Below the pieces are notes generated by a model. It had not been told where the DNA came from, ran no database searches, and was given only the letters and a program-made list of their open reading frames with translations. Position numbers and translations under genes: made by a program. Below are positions 1 through 7,308 of a stretch of 7,347 nucleotides of DNA, piece after piece. The stretch comes from Chlamydiota bacterium (lineage in GTDB: Bacteria > Chlamydiota > Chlamydiia > Chlamydiales > Rhabdochlamydiaceae): contig DAIEPN010000128.1 of the NCBI GenBank assembly GCA_027348355.1, positions 1 to 7,347 on the forward strand, read 5' to 3'. Each line of letters starts with the position of its first letter. Within the stretch, counting starts at the first letter, position 1.

Positions 1-2
1 CC

Positions 3-1100
3 CTTTTTGATATGGTTGGCATACTAGAAGATAACAAGATTAAGGTATCTGAGTTCCATGCTAAGAAATCGGAGAATTCGACGATAATCGACTCGTACCA
101 ATCTAAGCTTTTAAGTGATAACTATGATGAGCTTTTACTTGAAATGGAAGAAATGGCAAGGAAAGAAGAAAGCAGATCGATTGCGATGAAGATCGCTGGT
201 GCTTTTGCGATGATTGGTGGAGCTGTGCTTGCTTTATTTACAGGTGGAGCCTCTGTTGCAGCTGTTATGCTTGTAATTGGAGCTTTATCTACTATTCCTT
301 GTTCGAATGGAAAGAGCGTTTTAGCAAATTTGAGCTCTTCAATTTCCACAGCGATCGTGAATGCTTCTGCTGCAAAGGCAGCTCCTGGTGAAGAACCTAG
401 AATTTCTCCGGAATTGGCACAGTTTATAGCGAATTTGATTGTAACTGTTGCTGTAACAATTTCTACCCTTGGAACGAGCGCTCTTGCAAATGCCGGAGCG
501 AAAGCGGCTTCTAAAGCTACAAGTAATATCATGCAAAACATTTCGAAAGGAATGGGAGAAGTTAATTTAGCAAAGACAACAATTTCTACAGGAATTGCTG
601 TATCTGGTTATACAGGGACTTTATCTAGCATGGTTATGGCGATGCCAGGTGATGAAGATAAGAAGGAAATGGCTGCAATGATCATTGGAATTGCAGAACA
701 AGTAGCTGCTATCTTTGCTACTTGCTATACCGCTTCATCAGGTGGAAAGCTTGCAGCTCGGGGCTCATCAGACCTTGCGGAAGGAATAGCTGAATCTGCA
801 ACTGAATTTCTAACGAAAACGATTCATAATGTCGCAGCTACAACAGTGCATGCTACTGCAGGTTCTGCTGCTTTAACTAATGGAATCATTGGGATAAGCA
901 TTGCTGATACGAAAAGAAATATAGCTGAATTAAACTCCTTTATGTTGATTCTTAATTATACAATTGATGCGAACAACGCCGGTATGCGAGAAGATGCAGA
1001 AAAACGTAAAAGTTTAGTAAATGAGCAAGCAGCAATGACGGAAAAGTATTTTGATCTGTCCGGCGCAGGTGAGGAACTTGCAAGAGCAATGCGCGCTTAA
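3..1100 (+). CDS. T3S translocator-like hydrophobic protein (SctE/CopB-like), 5' end outside window
   Basis: Probably the large pore-forming T3S translocator, inserted into the host membrane to let effectors through. Seen, numbering from the first in-window ATG at base 12: an acidic helical stretch (37-55), a long hydrophobic block (57-97) containing an ALFTGG motif, a second (134-160), a weaker one (221-240), then a charged helical C-terminus ending in RAMRA. A polar helix followed by two close hydrophobic segments is the layout of SctE proteins (YopB, IpaB, CopB), and the ALFTGG region recalls chlamydial CopB from memory. The frame stays open through base 3, the ATG at 12 has no Shine-Dalgarno sequence in the 11 bases before it, and chlamydial CopB carries a long Ser-rich N-terminal region that is absent here, so the true start is probably upstream. 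The next gene, 44 bases on, looks like its translocator partner. It could instead be another inclusion-membrane or secreted hydrophobic protein. The reading frame is sure; the function is an inference from architecture. Confidence 0.62.
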   Translation, partial: LFDMVGILEDNKIKVSEFHAKKSENSTIIDSYQSKLLSDNYDELLLEMEEMARKEESRSIAMKIAGAFAMIGGAVLALFTGGASVAAVMLVIGALSTIPCSNGKSVLANLSSSISTAIVNASAAKAAPGEEPRISPELAQFIANLIVTVAVTISTLGTSALANAGAKAASKATSNIMQNISKGMGEVNLAKTTISTGIAVSGYTGTLSSMVMAMPGDEDKKEMAAMIIGIAEQVAAIFATCYTASSGGKLAARGSSDLAEGIAESATEFLTKTIHNVAATTVHATAGSAALTNGIIGISIADTKRNIAELNSFMLILNYTIDANNAGMREDAEKRKSLVNEQAAMTEKYFDLSGAGEELARAMRA

Positions 1101-1144
1101 AACAAATTTAATAATAACAATAATAATCCTAAAATAGGAAACAT

Positions 1145-2239
1145 ATGTCAATTGATGTAAGAAAAAGAACAGAAGAAGAAGTGAGAATTGCTACAATGTC
1201 TTCTGGTCCATCAGTAGAAAGTGAAACGGAAGCTGTACCAGTAAGTGCGATAGAAGAAGATTCTTCTAGTAGTTCATCTGGTGGTGCGTTTAGTCAGCAA
1301 AAAGGTGGTTCTGCAGCTTTAGCTCTTTCAGCTATGATCGATGCTATGAATACACAGCTTGAAGCTGTTAAATTGAAAAGACACCGTGCTGAAATTTCTA
1401 TTGAAAACCAAAGTCAGGCGACAACCCTCCAAGCTGAGAACTATATAAATATTGGTAGAATAGAATTCTTAGGAGGTATTCTTACTGGAGTTTTAGGCGG
1501 TTTGGGCGGTATGGCCTCTTTAGGAGGAGCTTTTTCTTTAACAATGAAAAACTATGGAGTTAATAATAGTGTTACTCCTCTTCAAAATGAGCTTAAGCAG
1601 TTGACAAACCATACTAATGCTTTAGAGAAAGCCGCCGGAGCGAAGGGGGCTGATATTACCATTGTGGCGGAGATAGGTAGAGGTGCTGCTCCTGCCCAGC
1701 TTCCTGCTTTACAGCACGGACAGATTGGTAAAGTTGGAGCGAATGGAAGATTAGTTGATGCTACGGGCGCTAATAGAGTCCCTTATGACGTTAATACGAA
1801 CACGCATCGTCTGTCTGATGAATTAAAGGAAGCTTTCAAAGATATTCCTGCTGATAACGCTGAGGCTATCCTTCATGCTGCGAGCAATCCAGACACAACA
1901 AGACAAGTTCTTGAAGGTCTTAAGGACAAAATGAAAGGAGTTCAAGAACAGATTAGGCTTGAAAGTGATAAATTTAATGTCCATAACTTGCTGGCAACAC
2001 AGTGGATAGGGGGAGCAAACGCTCTATTCGCAACAGCTGGTGTGTCTCTAGTTAGAGGTCTTTTCATCGATCCTAAAGTGAAAGAAGAAGAAGCTAAGCA
2101 GATATTTAACAAATATAGTGCTGATGCTGCAAGTGATGCTCGTCAGACTGAAGCAGGTGCTGCTCAAGCTAGGGAAGATGACTTTAATAAGACCTTAGCT
2201 CTTCTTAGCCAGATGACTTCTGCCGACTTAAGAGCGTAA
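1145..2239 (+). CDS. T3S translocator-like protein (SctB/CopD-like)
   Basis: Probably the small T3S translocator, which forms the host-membrane pore together with the SctE-type partner. Seen in the 364 residues: a polar N-terminus with a run of six serines (40-45), a long helical stretch (57-105), a Gly-rich membrane segment (106-133), amphipathic helices near 144-166 and 255-280, a second moderately hydrophobic segment (285-308), and an Ala-rich charged C-terminus ending in SADLRA. A helical stretch leading into one main membrane segment, with an amphipathic C-terminal half, is typical of YopD/IpaC/CopD proteins. The start is supported by AGGAA at 1136-1140, four bases before the ATG. The gene ends in tandem in-frame stops (TAATAA) and is followed by a strong terminator. 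It lies 44 bases behind the CopB-like gene, matching the copB-copD order of chlamydiae. The presence of two hydrophobic segments means the SctE/SctB assignment of the pair could be reversed. No motif specific to one family was recognised. Confidence 0.58.
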   Translation: MSIDVRKRTEEEVRIATMSSGPSVESETEAVPVSAIEEDSSSSSSGGAFSQQKGGSAALALSAMIDAMNTQLEAVKLKRHRAEISIENQSQATTLQAENYINIGRIEFLGGILTGVLGGLGGMASLGGAFSLTMKNYGVNNSVTPLQNELKQLTNHTNALEKAAGAKGADITIVAEIGRGAAPAQLPALQHGQIGKVGANGRLVDATGANRVPYDVNTNTHRLSDELKEAFKDIPADNAEAILHAASNPDTTRQVLEGLKDKMKGVQEQIRLESDKFNVHNLLATQWIGGANALFATAGVSLVRGLFIDPKVKEEEAKQIFNKYSADAASDARQTEAGAAQAREDDFNKTLALLSQMTSADLRA

Positions 2240-2268
2240 TAAAGAATAGTTTTTACCCCAAAAAACGG

Positions 2269-2295
2269 CCGCTATCCTTGGATAGCGGTTTTTTT
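2269..2295 (+). terminator. Intrinsic terminator after the translocator-like pair
   Basis: A perfect inverted repeat pairs 2269-2276 (CCGCTATC) with 2281-2288 (GATAGCGG) around a CTTG loop, a known stable tetraloop in RNA, and is followed directly by seven Ts (2289-2295). It begins 29 bases after the stop of the CopD-like gene and closes the left-hand transcription unit. An A-run at 2260-2265 lies on the other side, separated from the stem by CGG, so weak activity on the minus strand is conceivable, although nothing is seen to be transcribed from that side. Confidence 0.93.
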
Positions 2296-2335
2296 ATAAT
2301 ATATTGAACAATGGTTGTTTAAAAAAATATTCAAA

Positions 2336-2367
2336 TTGTTTATTTAATAATTAATTTGTGTTATAAT
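2336..2367 (+). promoter_or_regulatory. Putative extended -10 promoter for the 548-aa gene
   Basis: A perfect TATAAT (2362-2367) is preceded by TG and one base (2359-2361), giving the extended -10 form TGnTATAAT. The -35 region is weak: TTGTTT at 2336-2341 is 20 bases away, and TTTATT at 2339-2344 has the ideal 17-base spacing but a poor match. The surrounding 100 bases are almost entirely A/T. Transcription would start near 2374, giving a leader of about 25 bases before the ATG at 2400. The position just downstream of a terminator supports a separate transcription unit. The A/T-rich setting makes chance -10 matches likely, which lowers confidence. Confidence 0.55.
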
Positions 2368-2399
2368 TATTATAAATAATAAATATAAATTGGTGAATT

Positions 2400-4046
2400 A
2401 TGTCTTTTACTTCTAGAACAGTTTCAGGGATTGGAGCTGCAACAAACTTATCTTCGGGATCATCCTCAAACGTTGATGGGCTTGCTGGAACAACTGTTTT
2501 TGAGCCTGTTAGTTCTTTACAAGCCTCTTCTATGGAGGCCCCTACAGACTCTTCTGTTACTTCGACTGCGGCATCAAAGAAGTTCTACATAGTCAGCCAT
2601 TTGGCAGGATCCGAGCATGAAATAAGCCCAACAGAGGAAAAGGCAAAAGCGGTTTTTGAACAGGTAGGAGCTGAGTACGAAATATTATGCGATAAAATAA
2701 GGCAGTCCAAAGGTCCTAGCCTTACAGGCAAAGCAATCGATATTAATATAACAAGGGGCACCTATCGATATTTAGAGGATGGGATTGCTGTGGAAGAGTC
2801 TTTTACAGACTTGCAAAGACCTGTTGATTTCATTTCTCCTAATGGAAGCGTTGATGTTCCCGCTTTAGATCAGGAATATAAAGAGGATATCCAAGCTTCT
2901 TTAATGAAAATAGAAACCCTTTTGCGTAGCTCTAAAGCTGTAAATTTTGGCAGCTCAAAATTGGGAGTTACTACAAGACCTGATTCAACGTATTTTGGGT
3001 CATCTATATCACTAGATTCCGCTGCTACACCAAGTTTAGGTGCGGTAGTTAAAAAATCAAAAAAAGATGGAAAAAAGTCTCTAGAATATTTTCCTGAGAT
3101 TATGCAGGAGCTGCTCGCTAGCGGCGCAAAAAAAGAAACGTTAGTTCGTGTAATGGTTCGTTTTGACAACATTCAGAAATATCGAAATAAATTTCTAGAA
3201 GAATTGGAAAAAAATCCAGATGCTAAAATTGATAAAAACCTTATAGCTCTTACTGCTGCAATGAGAAATGTTGATTGGTTTGCAGTTGCAGTTGGTATCG
3301 CATTTCGTGAACTTGCAAACGAGCAAGGAATAAAGAAACAAGATTTGGAAAAAGCAAAAAAGGCGATTGAAACAATTGCTGAAAAACAGCGTGCTGAAAT
3401 CCATAAAAAAAAATTCATAAGCCGTATTATGTCATTGTCCGACGTGAGTGAAACAGAACAAAGAGCTCGCCTTGAATATGAAACAAAACTTACTAATGTT
3501 ATCAGTGGAAAAGGACAAAAAAAATCCGTTGAAGAAGTATTAGTAACGATAGCCTGTATGGAAACAGCCAGAAATAATAATATTCCATGGGCAAGCATAT
3601 TTGATGGAGTCTCACCTTCTGCCGCTAAAGCAATAAAAGAATGTGATAACAGTGCCTTAAGTGTAGTTACATCTAGTCAGACGCTTGAACTAGAAAAAGA
3701 CAAGAATGATCTTGTGAATGAAGTCGATGAAAACGATCCTGCAACACTCGTCGCTTTCGTGAGCGAAATGTCTGAAAGATTAAGTAACCCACCTTCTACG
3801 CAAGCAACAGAATTATTTGATAGGGATTTTACTAAAGTTATGAGATCTGGACCTTCTAATACAGAGGATGATTCGGATGATGATGATTTTGATCAAGGTT
3901 CCTTTGATGGTTTTGATAGGTTTCCTAAACGCGCAAGCGGAAGCGTTGATCCAGATATCAAGAGCTTAATAGATATGCGTTCTGAGGCTGAACAAGGCCC
4001 TAGTTTTAGAGTAAATGGTGGATCGTCTCATGACCTTTTGGACTAA
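2400..4046 (+). CDS. Unrecognised 548-aa protein, candidate T3S effector
   Basis: No family was recognised. Seen: residues 1-60 are low in charge, with 24 Ser/Thr out of 60, as is common in T3S signal regions. Residues 61-215 are mixed, probably partly folded. Residues 216-227 are a Lys-rich linker. Residues 228-420 are predicted mostly helical, with charged helices at about 311-340. Residues 445-485 are polar. An acidic stretch at 487-498 (four consecutive Asp, 493-496) runs into Phe residues at 497, 502, 505 and 508. The last residues are HDLLD. There is no signal peptide and no convincing membrane segment; the most hydrophobic stretch (281-302) contains Arg and Asp. The ATG has only a weak GGTGA (2392-2396) three bases upstream, and the gene has its own likely promoter. 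Its position behind two translocator-like genes and its disordered N-terminus suggest a secreted effector, but a cytoplasmic protein is not excluded. Several A-runs (7-9 bases) lie inside the gene. Confidence 0.72.
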   Translation: MSFTSRTVSGIGAATNLSSGSSSNVDGLAGTTVFEPVSSLQASSMEAPTDSSVTSTAASKKFYIVSHLAGSEHEISPTEEKAKAVFEQVGAEYEILCDKIRQSKGPSLTGKAIDINITRGTYRYLEDGIAVEESFTDLQRPVDFISPNGSVDVPALDQEYKEDIQASLMKIETLLRSSKAVNFGSSKLGVTTRPDSTYFGSSISLDSAATPSLGAVVKKSKKDGKKSLEYFPEIMQELLASGAKKETLVRVMVRFDNIQKYRNKFLEELEKNPDAKIDKNLIALTAAMRNVDWFAVAVGIAFRELANEQGIKKQDLEKAKKAIETIAEKQRAEIHKKKFISRIMSLSDVSETEQRARLEYETKLTNVISGKGQKKSVEEVLVTIACMETARNNNIPWASIFDGVSPSAAKAIKECDNSALSVVTSSQTLELEKDKNDLVNEVDENDPATLVAFVSEMSERLSNPPSTQATELFDRDFTKVMRSGPSNTEDDSDDDDFDQGSFDGFDRFPKRASGSVDPDIKSLIDMRSEAEQGPSFRVNGGSSHDLLD

Positions 4047-4085
4047 GCTTCAAAAAGGAATAACAAATTGCTTGAGCTGGATACC

Positions 4086-5300
4086 TTAAGCTTTCACGAT
4101 TACAGGCTTTGTATTCTCTGTAATGCATTCCTTTGTAACTTTAATCTCTTTAATGCTCGGATCTGATGGCACATCAAACATGAGATCAAGAAGAAGGCTT
4201 TCTGCAATCATACGGAGGGCTCTTGCTCCAGTCCCTGTCGATTTGGCTTTTTCTGCCATCGCTTTTAAGGCATCATCTGTAAACTCAAGATTTACATTTT
4301 CTTCCTCAAAAAGCTGTTTATATTGCTTAATGATGGCATTTTTTGGAGTGACTAGAATTTCGATCAGATCTTCTAAAGTCAGCTCGTTGCAGTTGGCTAT
4401 ACTATTAAATCTTCCAATGAATTCAGGTATCATCCCAAATTCCACAAGATCTTCCGGTTCCACTTTAGAGAGAAGATAGTTGGTTTCGTGGACATCTTGC
4501 GATTTTGTGCTTGCAGCATCAAATCCAATTGTGCTTTTCCCTAGTCTTTTCGCAATAATCTTATCAAGATGAACAAAGGCCCCTCCTACTATAAAGAGGA
4601 TGTTTTGGGTATTTACCTTGATATATTCTTGGTTTGGATGCTTTCTTCCGCCTTTTGGGGGAACGTTGGCAACAGTTCCTTCTACAATTTTTAAAAGAGC
4701 TTGTTGTACACCTTCTCCTGATACGTCTCTTGTAATCGAAACATTCCCTGTGGATTTGCGGATTTTATCGATTTCATCGACATAGATGATCCCAAGCTCT
4801 GCTCTTGCAATATCATAGTCCGCTGCTTGTACAAGGCGTAAAACGATGTTTTCTACGTCTTCACCGACATAACCGGCCTCTGTAAGAGTTGTTGCATCTG
4901 CAATTGCAAAGGGGACATCTAAAATGGTCGCGAGCGTGCGTGCGATGAGGGTTTTCCCCGATCCGGTAGGTCCAAGTAGCATTACATTTGATTTACTATA
5001 CTCAACATCTTTGGTCTGCCCCATTGAGCGAATTCGTTTATAATGATTATAGACAGCTACGGAAATCGTTTTTTTTGCTCTTTCTTGACCTATGACATAT
5101 TCATCAAGTTTTTCCTTGATCTCTTTTGGTTTTAAAATTTTGAGCTCATGATGAGTTTCTTTTTTCTGCACAATATCGAGACAGAGGTGGACACATTTGT
5201 CACAGATGAAGGCAGTAGGCCCGGAAATGAGTTTCTCGACAGCTTCTTCAGATCTGCCGCAAAAGGAACAAGTAGGAGTTTCACTAGGATTTTTTGTCAT
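4086..5300 (-). CDS. clpX: ATP-dependent Clp protease ATP-binding subunit ClpX
   Basis: Hexameric AAA+ unfoldase that recognises tagged or damaged cytoplasmic proteins, unfolds them with ATP and feeds them into ClpP. In the 404-residue form: a zinc-binding domain with Cys11, Cys14, Cys33 and Cys36 (C-X2-C-X18-C-X2-C), Walker A GPTGSGKT (110-117), pore loop GYVG (143-146), Walker B with VDEID (174-178), an RKH loop (219-221), the ClpP-docking IGF loop (258-260), the arginine-finger region EFIGRF (293-298), and sensor 2 GARALR (358-363). All are intact. The start at 5300 is chosen because the family's N-terminus begins just before the zinc finger; it lies 7 bases after the clpP stop, has no clear Shine-Dalgarno sequence, and implies translational coupling. 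An in-frame ATG at 5369 would add 23 residues and overlap clpP by 62 bases. It is the last gene of tig-clpP-clpX and converges on the 548-aa gene. Function is near certain; the exact start is not. Confidence 0.97.
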   Translation of the reverse strand: MTKNPSETPTCSFCGRSEEAVEKLISGPTAFICDKCVHLCLDIVQKKETHHELKILKPKEIKEKLDEYVIGQERAKKTISVAVYNHYKRIRSMGQTKDVEYSKSNVMLLGPTGSGKTLIARTLATILDVPFAIADATTLTEAGYVGEDVENIVLRLVQAADYDIARAELGIIYVDEIDKIRKSTGNVSITRDVSGEGVQQALLKIVEGTVANVPPKGGRKHPNQEYIKVNTQNILFIVGGAFVHLDKIIAKRLGKSTIGFDAASTKSQDVHETNYLLSKVEPEDLVEFGMIPEFIGRFNSIANCNELTLEDLIEILVTPKNAIIKQYKQLFEEENVNLEFTDDALKAMAEKAKSTGTGARALRMIAESLLLDLMFDVPSDPSIKEIKVTKECITENTKPVIVKA

Positions 5301-5307
5301 GGTTTTT

Positions 5308-5916
5308 TTAGGTTTTTGGGGGCTCAATTGCTTTTGTAGGTTGATTTGCGATTTTATCGATGAGGCCATATTGAAGAGCCTCTTCCGGGTTCATGTAGAA
5401 GTCTCTTTCTGAGTCTTCAATGATCTTTTCAATGCTTTTCCCAGTAGCATCTGCCATGATTTGGGCGCAGATTCTCTTCATAATGAGAATTTCTTTAGCT
5501 TGTAAAGCAATATCAGCAGAAGTTCCGATGATTCCACCAGATGGTTGGTGAATCATAATACGGGAATTAGGAAGTGCAAAACGTTTTCCTTTGGTACCCG
5601 CTGCTAAAAGGAGTGCGGCCATAGAAGCTGCTTGTCCCAGGCAATATGTATTAATATCATATCCCATGAAACGCATAGTGTCATAGATTGCAAGCCCAGC
5701 TGTGATATATCCACCAGGAGAATTGATATAAACATTTACATCTTTCTTTGGATCTTCTGCACGCAAAAACAATAATTGTGCAATGATCGTATTCGCTACT
5801 TGGTCATTGATTTCTGTTCCAATGAAAACAATGCGGTCTTTGAGTAGTCTTGAAAAAATATCCATGGCTCTTTCGCCACGACCAGTATCTTCTATGACAT
5901 ACGGAATTGAGTACAT
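5308..5916 (-). CDS. clpP: ATP-dependent Clp protease proteolytic subunit ClpP
   Basis: Serine peptidase that forms a barrel of two stacked seven-subunit rings and degrades proteins delivered by ClpX. The 202-residue protein has the complete catalytic triad: Ser98 in GQAASMAA, His123 in MIHQPSGG, and Asp172 in the SERDFYM region. The INSPGG substrate-binding stretch (64-69) is also present. Length and the absence of extra domains fit the family. The start is fixed by AGGAG (5926-5930) nine bases upstream of the ATG and by the standard N-terminus ([13 protein letters not shown]), in which the first residues are a short propeptide or pore-loop region. It lies 45 bases after tig and just before clpX. 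Chlamydiae carry two ClpP paralogues; the copy next to clpX is the one called ClpP2 in Chlamydia, so this is probably its counterpart. A second paralogue, if present, is elsewhere in the genome. Confidence 0.98.
   Translation of the reverse strand: MYSIPYVIEDTGRGERAMDIFSRLLKDRIVFIGTEINDQVANTIIAQLLFLRAEDPKKDVNVYINSPGGYITAGLAIYDTMRFMGYDINTYCLGQAASMAALLLAAGTKGKRFALPNSRIMIHQPSGGIIGTSADIALQAKEILIMKRICAQIMADATGKSIEKIIEDSERDFYMNPEEALQYGLIDKIANQPTKAIEPPKT
5379..5386 (-). promoter_or_regulatory. Possible ribosome binding site for an alternative longer ClpX start
   Basis: On the minus strand this reads GGAAGAGG, nine bases before an in-frame ATG (5369-5367) that would give ClpX 23 extra residues. It lies inside the clpP coding sequence, where it also encodes conserved residues around PEEAL, so the purine run may simply reflect the clpP protein. 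It is listed because the conserved ClpX start at 5300 has no comparable site. Confidence 0.25.
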
Positions 5917-5961
5917 AAGTGTTTTCTCCTGTTTAGATCGATATTGCCAATCAGTCTTATA

Positions 5962-7308
5962 TTACGCAACAGTTGTCTCGCTTGGAGAGCTGGCCTTGCT
6001 AATAATATAGTCTTGGGCTTTTTCCAGAATAAGTTTAGAAAAAGCTTCGGCTTGATGCGGTTCATTTTCGGGTTGCGGTTGTAAAAAGTTTTGCGGCTCG
6101 AGAAGAGCTTCCAAAGGAGTTGTTGGTCTTTTAGGAAGATCTTTAGGAGATACAGAAATTTTCGCTTCGCTAATAATCTTGCGACAAAGGTAGAACATGC
6201 GAACAGCTTTTTCAGCATGAAGATAGATTGATTCTATCATGCTGCGTCTTTCTGTATTTGGAATACGCTTCCAATGGTCTTCAAAGTCTGGATCTTGATA
6301 AAGCTGTTTCAGTCTAAACTCTGTTTCTTTCTGCACAAGAGTTTTTGGCAAGTCAAAATGGAATTTTTTCAAAAGCTCATCAGAGACTTGATCTCGCAGC
6401 TTTTCAGTTACATGAGCATCAGCTTGCTTATGTAACATGTTTTCGATGTTTGTAAAAAGTTCTTCTACAGAAGCAACTCCGAGTTTTTTTGCGAAGTCCT
6501 CATTTAAATCTGGAATAGTTGCTGTTTCAATTTTTTTAATGGTAACTCTTGTCTTTTTAGGAGCAAACTCTTCTTTTTCTTTTTCAGATAAGGTGTCATC
6601 TGGTTTGCTGATCCCTTCTAAAGAAGAACCTTGCTTTTGCCCAAGAACTAGTTCTTGCATCCACTTTGCCATATATTTATCGGAAACTTCAAAGCGTGTA
6701 TTTTCAAAGACTTTTTCGGGAGTTGATGTTTCTACAACATCTACATCTAATAAGACAAAATCTCCTTCTTTAACAGGGCGGTCAGCCGCCGGCGTCCACT
6801 CTGCAAAAAAGAGTTGCACTTGTCTGATTGTCTCATCCACTTTCTCTTTGTTCACTTCTGGTCTTGCAATTTCTTTGATTTCAATGAGCTTTGGGTCAAC
6901 AGATGGGATCATAGGCTCCGTTTCGAATTGCAGAGTAAGATGTGCTCCTTTTTTCAGATCATGCTGTTTCATTGCGAAAGAAACTTTATTGCTACCTTGT
7001 AATATGGGATATTTTGAAATTTTTATGCATTCTTTAAAGGCTGCATCAGCAATAAGCTGTTGCCACTTTTGATCGACATCTTTAGGGAACTTTTTGACAA
7101 TGAGTTCTTCAGGAGCTTTCCCTTTTCTGAATCCAGGAAGAGAAACTTGTTTAGCTACAGCTTTTACAGCTTGCTTATGTTCTTTTTCTATTAAATTTGT
7201 TGAAGCATCTACATCGAATTCAATTATGCAGTCGGCTTTGCGATTTACGGAAAACCGGACTAGGTCACTTGAAAATTCTTCTTTTTGCTCTGCAATTTGT
7301 TCTTCCAT
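5962..7308 (-). CDS. tig: Trigger factor (ribosome-associated chaperone, peptidyl-prolyl isomerase)
   Basis: Binds near the ribosome exit tunnel and shields nascent chains; its middle domain can isomerise X-Pro bonds. In the 448 residues: an N-terminal ribosome-binding domain (about 15-150) carrying the signature GFRKGKAP (59-66), an FKBP-like domain (about 155-262) opening with GDFVLLDVDV (182-191), and a helical C-terminal chaperone domain from about PDLNEDFAKKLG (266-277), ending in a polar tail (405-448) rich in Pro, Gln and Glu. The length is close to the usual 430-450. The start is supported by AAGGAG (7314-7319) five bases upstream of the ATG. Only 39 bases of upstream sequence are in the window, so its promoter lies largely outside. 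It is the first gene of the tig-clpP-clpX cluster, an order shared by many bacteria. No internal promoter or terminator was seen before clpP. The long tail after the conserved domain is the least family-like part. Confidence 0.97.
   Translation of the reverse strand: MEEQIAEQKEEFSSDLVRFSVNRKADCIIEFDVDASTNLIEKEHKQAVKAVAKQVSLPGFRKGKAPEELIVKKFPKDVDQKWQQLIADAAFKECIKISKYPILQGSNKVSFAMKQHDLKKGAHLTLQFETEPMIPSVDPKLIEIKEIARPEVNKEKVDETIRQVQLFFAEWTPAADRPVKEGDFVLLDVDVVETSTPEKVFENTRFEVSDKYMAKWMQELVLGQKQGSSLEGISKPDDTLSEKEKEEFAPKKTRVTIKKIETATIPDLNEDFAKKLGVASVEELFTNIENMLHKQADAHVTEKLRDQVSDELLKKFHFDLPKTLVQKETEFRLKQLYQDPDFEDHWKRIPNTERRSMIESIYLHAEKAVRMFYLCRKIISEAKISVSPKDLPKRPTTPLEALLEPQNFLQPQPENEPHQAEAFSKLILEKAQDYIISKASSPSETTVA

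Noticed and set aside
122..541. Open frame of 139 codons on the minus strand opposite the CopB-like gene.
   Set aside because: Its composition is what antisense reading of an Ala/Gly-rich gene gives, and no ribosome binding site or family match supports it.
1127..1139. TCCT/AGGA hairpin covering the ribosome binding site of the CopD-like gene.
   Set aside because: A four-pair stem is too weak to support a regulatory claim.
3240..3305. Hydrophobic stretch at residues 281-302 of the 548-aa protein as a membrane helix.
   Set aside because: It contains Arg, Asn and Asp near its centre and fits a buried helix of a soluble fold better.
4046..4078. Partial inverted repeat (AGCTTCAA with TTGAGCT) between the convergent genes as a terminator.
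   Set aside because: The stem is short and bulged, the loop is long, and no T-run follows on either strand.
6437..7072. Long open frame (211 codons) on the plus strand opposite tig.
   Set aside because: It is antisense to a well-supported trigger factor gene, the product is Ser/Phe-rich as expected from the complementary strand of Lys/Glu codons, and it matches nothing known.
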